Source of the DNA: Diorhabda sublineata
Lineage: Eukaryota > Arthropoda > Insecta > Coleoptera > Chrysomelidae
Assembly (NCBI RefSeq): GCF_026230105.1
Contig: NC_079474.1
Span: forward strand, 36,284,294-36,348,293
Length of the DNA: 64,000 bases
Direction: 5' to 3'
A program made the translations under genes and the position numbers. The notes beneath the pieces are model-generated. The model ran no database searches and had not been told where the DNA came from. It was given only the letters and a program-made list of their open reading frames with translations. This document shows positions 59,471 through 64,000 of this stretch, piece by piece. Numbering within the stretch: position 1 is the first letter of the stretch; each line of letters starts with the position of its first letter.

Positions 59471-59689
59471 GTTTATGACACTATGTATTTAAAATACCCC
59501 ACACCTCACACCAATTTAATGTTTTCCTTATTTATATATATAAAATCTATATAAAACAATATATTAATATAACTCGCCGTTGTTTATAAAATATCAAACG
59601 CGTCGCGATTTTGCCAAATTTTAGAATTACATTCCAACCGAAATGGACCGGCTTCGCGGCCTAGGCCGTGGAACGATTTAGTACCATTA

Positions 59690-62065
59690 TAATTCATTGT
59701 GATATAGATATTAACATACAATGTGATAAAGTAAAAATTATTATAAATGGTTGTAATGTAAGAAAAAAGCATTAAAGAGAAAATTCATATAATAAAACCA
59801 TAGTGTAGGAGTTTTATATTTCATCCCACTTCTCCCCACTGTATGCATCAAATACACACTTTTTGGTACAACTATGTTCATTTAATCTATTTTTTCACAT
59901 ATTACAACATTTTTTAATAATTTTAATTTAGTATCTTCTGATTTTGTTTCAGTATGTTTCACAATCCTGTATATAGTACTTTTGCCTTAAAAACTTTCAA
60001 ATGAATATTATTATTTTCTTATTTATTATATAAAAAAAATGAAGATATCGTTTAGTAGCCCTAAGTCTGTAATTATGTAACGATATGTTGAAAATTTTGA
60101 TTTGAAAAACATGGATAATTCAAATGGCTAAAACGATAAGTAAATCAGCTGATTTTAACCTGTCGTATAATAGACTTTCTTCGAATATATTCACACTTTA
60201 CATGTATGATTCATTATCGATATAATTAAAATTTAAATCGACTTGAATGTTCATTATCAACAGATACCTTCCTCATCTTCATAATGGAAAAATATCAATT
60301 GTATAAACTATTTGCAGCTAATACGATATAACAAAGCAAAGGAAACATTCATAACCTACTTTTCCGACCAGAATATATATTTACTACAATAAAAAATCAA
60401 TTGCCACTCACCAAAAATATGTAACAAACAATTTATAATATCGAAAAATATTCAGGAATAGAAATGCACAAATAAATATTCAGCTGTTCAGTGTTTTTGT
60501 TTGGGAAATCAACTGAACATGGGGGAAAGTTGAGGGGTAACGGGATAGATGTAGTAGGGAAGGAGTAAAATGAAAATCGATATCAAAAAAGACTTGCTTG
60601 TCTTTCCCATTCATCCTTACTCCCCCTCAAACAATTATTCCTTTCATGAAAAATAATATGGTGTATACGCATGAGCATATAATTTACACCTGATCGGTTG
60701 AGGGACCAAATTATTTAAATCGGTGATATAATACATACGATATACAAATAGATAATGAATCCTAATTAGTTTATTAAGTACCTACATCAAGTTATTTTAG
60801 ACAATTGTCAACGAGAAATTATTGTAAATGTTCACGAAAATGGTAATAGAAAATAGAAAGAATAGGAATCGTTAAGCTATACTATTGAAATAATCAGTGC
60901 GCTAAGAATCCGGTAAAAAGAATAAAAAGCCACTAATAGATGAGATTGAAGTCACAATTGTAGAGAGATTTTGTAGGTCAATCAAATTATACGTTTACCC
61001 TATATATAGTAAAAAGTTTTTTAATGTTGTTGAATTTTTGAATACCAACAAAAAAAGAAAGATTCAGTATTAGTTAATAAAAAAGTAAGTGAGTTCTAAC
61101 AAAATATCTATTACAAATTTAAAAAAAACTTTTTCTTTTACTCACACTCCAGAGAGTATACATTCAGGTAGTTTCATCAAAATTGAGAAAATCTAGAAAA
61201 TCACATAAGAACCGACACATAGCAGAAGCGCATGGAGGAGCCCAAAATATGAAGATTGGGGGCAATTCATTTCCAGTCCATTCCTGGGGAGTTATTGAGC
61301 CTCACTTAATTGTGGGGCTCAAAATTTCGAAAAAAATTAATTTCTTTGTAACCCTCTAACTTTAAAATACCTTTAGCACACCGTTTGAGACTTTTAAGGA
61401 CATTAAGTGATGGTAAGTAGAAAGCGATCAAATCGTTTTAGGGGGTTAATTAGGGGCGGCCTAATCTTAAAAATTCATCTGTCATTTGATTTTAAAAATT
61501 TTATTTTCTCACTTTGAATAATTCAATCAATTGGATATGTTATCGGTGTTTGGTTTTTATGAGGGAAAGTGTAGAAGAATCTTGGAAGAATATCGGAGGG
61601 GTGTTTAAAAATCGCGTGGTTCCTCCCAGAGAAACATTTTCTAATGTTCAAAGACGCGAAAGTTTCATAGTGTTAATCGATAACATCTTATTCACTGACA
61701 CCAAAATGAGATGGTGTTCCATCATGGATATATCATAAATATATTATAAATCTCGAAGAGTATTTTGGAGAAACTTTAAATCATATTGTTGAAAACATGT
61801 CTTTGGTTTTTCGACTTATCTATAAAAATGACAAAGGTTTATAAAAAATTCAATTCAATTCAATCATCTATGGTACGAAAGTGGAATGTTTTGAAACGAT
61901 TTTCTTGATGTCACATTATAAAAATTAACAATAACACAAGAACAGAACGATGCTTAGCTATTCAAAAAGTAAAAACTGCATCGAAAGAAGATAGTTATCC
62001 GGAAAAATAATAAAAAAACATATTCAAGAATAGGATAAATAGATACAATAATCAATTAAGAAATA
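59690..62065. other. Intergenic, nothing recognised
   Basis: Long A/T-rich interval. A/T-poorer patches at 60520-60640 and 61190-61480 show no coding motif. The ORF 61514-61738 has no recognised family. Confidence 0.4.
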
Positions 62066-62069
62066 AAAC

Positions 62070-62330
62070 AGAAATGAAACATCAAAACATAAAACATTTT
62101 TCCTTGCCATATGTACAAGGACTTTCCAACAATTATCGAATTATTTCAATAAATATGATATTATAAGGCATAAGGACATAATACATTATCCAAATATTTC
62201 AAGTGCCTTATACTGATTGTTACGCTCTATACATAGGGCAGACATCTCAATATTTAGAAAATAGACTAAAAGGTCATTAATATGATAAAAAAATAAAACT
62301 GTCTTAACGAACTCGAAAATATCAAAAAAA
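62070..62330 (+). mobile_element. Penelope-like element, GIY-YIG endonuclease end
   Basis: Plus-strand frames give KHFSLPYVQGLSNNYRIISI and, after decay, VPYTDCYALYIGQTSQYLEN RLKGH. This is the linker and GIY-YIG endonuclease motif (Y.IGQT...L..RL..H) at the C-terminus of Penelope-like retroelements. A stem-loop of the same family follows at 62570-62615. The reverse transcriptase part is not seen. Confidence 0.72.
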
Positions 62331-62369
62331 ACTTGAATTCAATTATAAAGTTTCGCTCTTTTCGTTTTG

Positions 62370-62615
62370 CAACATCAAAGTGTAATCGTCATTGTATATT
62401 GCACTTTTAAATTTAAAAACAATGTCATTCCATCGATATAAATGGTCACCGTATTTTAATTGTGCTGTCTTTATTGTGATGATTAAAGTAAAAAATATCA
62501 ACATTATAGTTTTTAATTGGGAAAAAAATGTTTTTAAATTTAACAATGCAATATTCAATGACGAATTACACTTTGGTTTTGATAAAGGTCTAAAGAAAAG
62601 ACCGAAGCGTCATTA
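62370..62615. repeat. Penelope-associated inverted repeat and stem-loop
   Basis: AAAGTGTAATCGTCATTGTA near 62377 is repeated inverted near 62575-62530 (AAAGTGTAATTCGTCATTGA). Next, GATAAAGGTCTAAAGAAAAG ACCGAAGCGTC at 62580-62611 can form a GGTCT/AGACC hairpin before GAAGCGTC, the same module type as at 29630-29720. Confidence 0.6.
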
Positions 62616-62629
62616 AAATGTCTAAATAA

Positions 62630-63340
62630 TCATTTCAACATTATTTCTATTGACTTAAACCCAAGAAAGAACACAATAAAAATATAAAATAAGTCACAGG
62701 AATTGAAAACCAAATATATTTGGGTTTTTTAAAGTCGTTTTTACATTTAAGGTCTATCCACACTTATCCGTGCCGTGACGTCACGTCTTCTTAGTAAACT
62801 AAAAGGGGAATACGGTGCGTGTTCAAACATGAACGGCAACGTGACAAATTGGGGTCCTTCATATTGTAAAGAACTGGTCGATGAGAAACTCTTTCATATT
62901 ACAAAAATGAGGTACACACAGAAAATATTGAAAAATGAAACGAACAAACTCTTTTTCGTCACGTCCTTAGTTTTGATTGTATATTTTATACAGTCCTTAT
63001 AGTCTTGAGAGTTTTGAAGCATAAAATTGTTTCTATTCGTGGATCTTCGATATAATTAGGGACATAAATTGTAGTAATTTGGTAACAAACAATAAATATG
63101 AGTGAGAATCTATCTAATAGCGAAACGGATATCAAAAATAAACGTCACAATTTAACACTGTCATCAAAAATGTATTCTGGAAAAAGTTTCCGAATCTAGT
63201 ATGTACAATTTAATCAAAATAAGAGATGGAACTATCGATAATAATATAGGGGATGTTTCATAGATAATGTTGGGTTTTCAAGCTTCACTTTGTACATATA
63301 TTAAATAATTATACGAATAGAAAGCCTTAATATTCTAAAT
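62630..63340. other. Intergenic, nothing recognised
   Basis: The CCGTGCCGTGACGTCACGTC patch near 62771 is palindromic in part. No gene is supported. Confidence 0.4.
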
Positions 63341-63348
63341 ATAGTATC

Positions 63349-63648
63349 CTATGGTTTCAATTCAGCGTTCAGCAAGTTCTTCGATACCTTGGTAAAATCA
63401 GTCTTTGGGCTTGGATGCAAAAAATTGTAGCAATGCATTTTCAACATCTCCTTTGGATTCAAAATTTTCCCACGCCAAGACTTTCGCCATGGATATGAAT
63501 AAATAGTAATATGACGATTAAAAGTCCGGCTAAACACTGGATATTGTAAGAATTCAATACCACCAAGTTCTACGATATTATTCCTTATAACCTCATACAT
63601 TCGCATCCTTAGTCGAATCCATTTTGTAATTTTTTTTAATAAATTCAT
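63349..63648 (-). CDS. Hypothetical small basic protein (99 aa)
   Basis: A single open frame from ATG 63648 to the stop at 63349, starting MNLLKKITKWIRLRMRMYEV and ending KNLLNAELKP. Composition is not A/T-driven noise: it is basic, has three Trp and several Pro and Tyr (YSYPWRKSWRGKILNPKEML), and has no stops. There is no signal peptide; the amphipathic basic N-terminus could be a mitochondrial presequence. I recognise no family. It could be a real single-exon gene, a terminal exon, or a retrocopy. Upstream lies TATATACAGAGCTCGG and a palindrome CCGGCTTATGCCGAG. Confidence 0.4.
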   Translation of the reverse strand: MNLLKKITKWIRLRMRMYEVIRNNIVELGGIEFLQYPVFSRTFNRHITIYSYPWRKSWRGKILNPKEMLKMHCYNFLHPSPKTDFTKVSKNLLNAELKP

Positions 63649-64000
63649 TCTGACGCTGCATTTTTTTCTCTCAATGTAAATTTGTTCCCCGGCTTATGCC
63701 GAGCTCTGTATATAACAAAAAAATTTGAAGGAAGTTAGACTATAAAAAAATTGCTGTAGAAATATATAGATATACATTTAAAAAGAAATCAAAGTGGAGA
63801 AAAACTAAAAGACATGCAAGATAAGTTACAATAATTATTAATGTCGAATATTCCAATGTGACGACTGAATTCCCGCTGTTAAGATTAAAAGATTCAGGTT
63901 GTAATGGAGATAAGAAAAAAAAACAGAAACAATGTGGCAACAATGCGGTAGTTTATCTTTTATGGTTTGCGTTAACTAGTAGTAAACAAACAGTATCAGA
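63649..64000. other. Window end, nothing recognised
   Basis: Contains the palindromic CGGCTTATGCCG near 63692 just upstream of the small ORF. No other feature is supported. Confidence 0.35.

Larger units (their letters stand above)
57885..59686 (-). mobile_element. Gypsy-type array: LTR-gag-LTR-gag/pol-LTR with SAP-domain gag
   Basis: On the minus strand, in order: LTR A 59686-59480; gag fragment A 59470-59187; LTR B 59186-58940; gag fragment B 58933-58600; pol tail 58383-58147; polypurine tract 58106-58098 (GGAGGGGGG); LTR C 58094-57885. The LTRs share TGTTAC starts, CGTCGC/GCGGCGAGTTGTTTA-like middles and TTTGTTTAG near the end. Both gag pieces begin with a SAP domain: KLETELENRELETSGKKSEL in A, ELNAGLENRELKTSGKKSEL in B. 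B has a TAG at codon 3. Protease, reverse transcriptase and most of the integrase are gone. Confidence 0.8.

Noticed and set aside
60480..60660. Purine-rich and pyrimidine-rich blocks suggesting an LTR polypurine tract
   Set aside because: No TG...CA LTR or coding sequence next to it.
62343..62616. Overlapping ORFs on opposite strands sharing similar proteins
   Set aside because: Explained by the inverted repeat there; not a gene pair.

Overview
The window is a gene-poor, A+T-rich stretch of an insect nuclear genome. A beetle or a similarly transposon-rich insect is plausible, but this is inference from the mix of elements and from an MCM9 gene, which Drosophila lacks. Three spliced host genes are recognisable, all on the minus strand. 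From left to right they are: the first coding exon and the start of the second exon of a FAM117/GLCCI1-family gene (1-2039, running off the left edge); a complete two-exon MCM9 DNA helicase gene (5517-8887, 891 aa); and a TRIM2/TRIM3-type gene with RING, B-box, coiled coil, filamin repeat and six NHL repeats. The TRIM core occupies eight exons at 17989-23210. A phase-matched first coding exon lies about 18 kb upstream at 41208-41233, giving a 706-aa model.

Most of the rest is transposon debris. It includes at least six mariner-type remnants (one with both terminal inverted repeats, 36252-37464), three hAT elements (9204-10587, 45289-46148, 47960-49064), two pogo/Tigger pieces, a PIF/Harbinger transposase, a long-TIR DDE element inside a TRIM intron, and a Tc1-like piece. 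Retroelements include many non-LTR retrotransposon pieces (jockey-like and others), Gypsy-like LTR pieces with a SAP-domain gag (57885-59686), a solo LTR with matching 4-bp flanks, and Penelope-like pieces with a GIY-YIG endonuclease motif and the typical stem-loop. Two elements are almost entirely inverted repeat: a foldback of about 1.15 kb at 14680-15860 and a MITE at 34211-34742.

Region by region: 1-9 kb holds the FAM117-like and MCM9 genes with THAP and pogo debris between them. 9-16 kb is a nest of hAT, jockey, THAP, Harbinger, Tc1 and foldback remnants. 18-23 kb is the TRIM core. 24-41 kb is the proposed first TRIM intron, filled with LINE, mariner and MITE sequence. 41-64 kb is repeat-rich and may hold a TRIM 5' untranslated exon near 57.3-57.4 kb. 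One uncharacterised intact 99-codon ORF (63349-63648) may be a real small gene.

I found no CRISPR array, operon or bacterial-type system. Nothing here is convincingly a new biological system. The most useful observations are the long TRIM first intron, the large hairpins, the nested insertions with visible target-site duplications, and the tandem SAP-gag/LTR array. All calls come from reading the sequence by eye; no database search was run.
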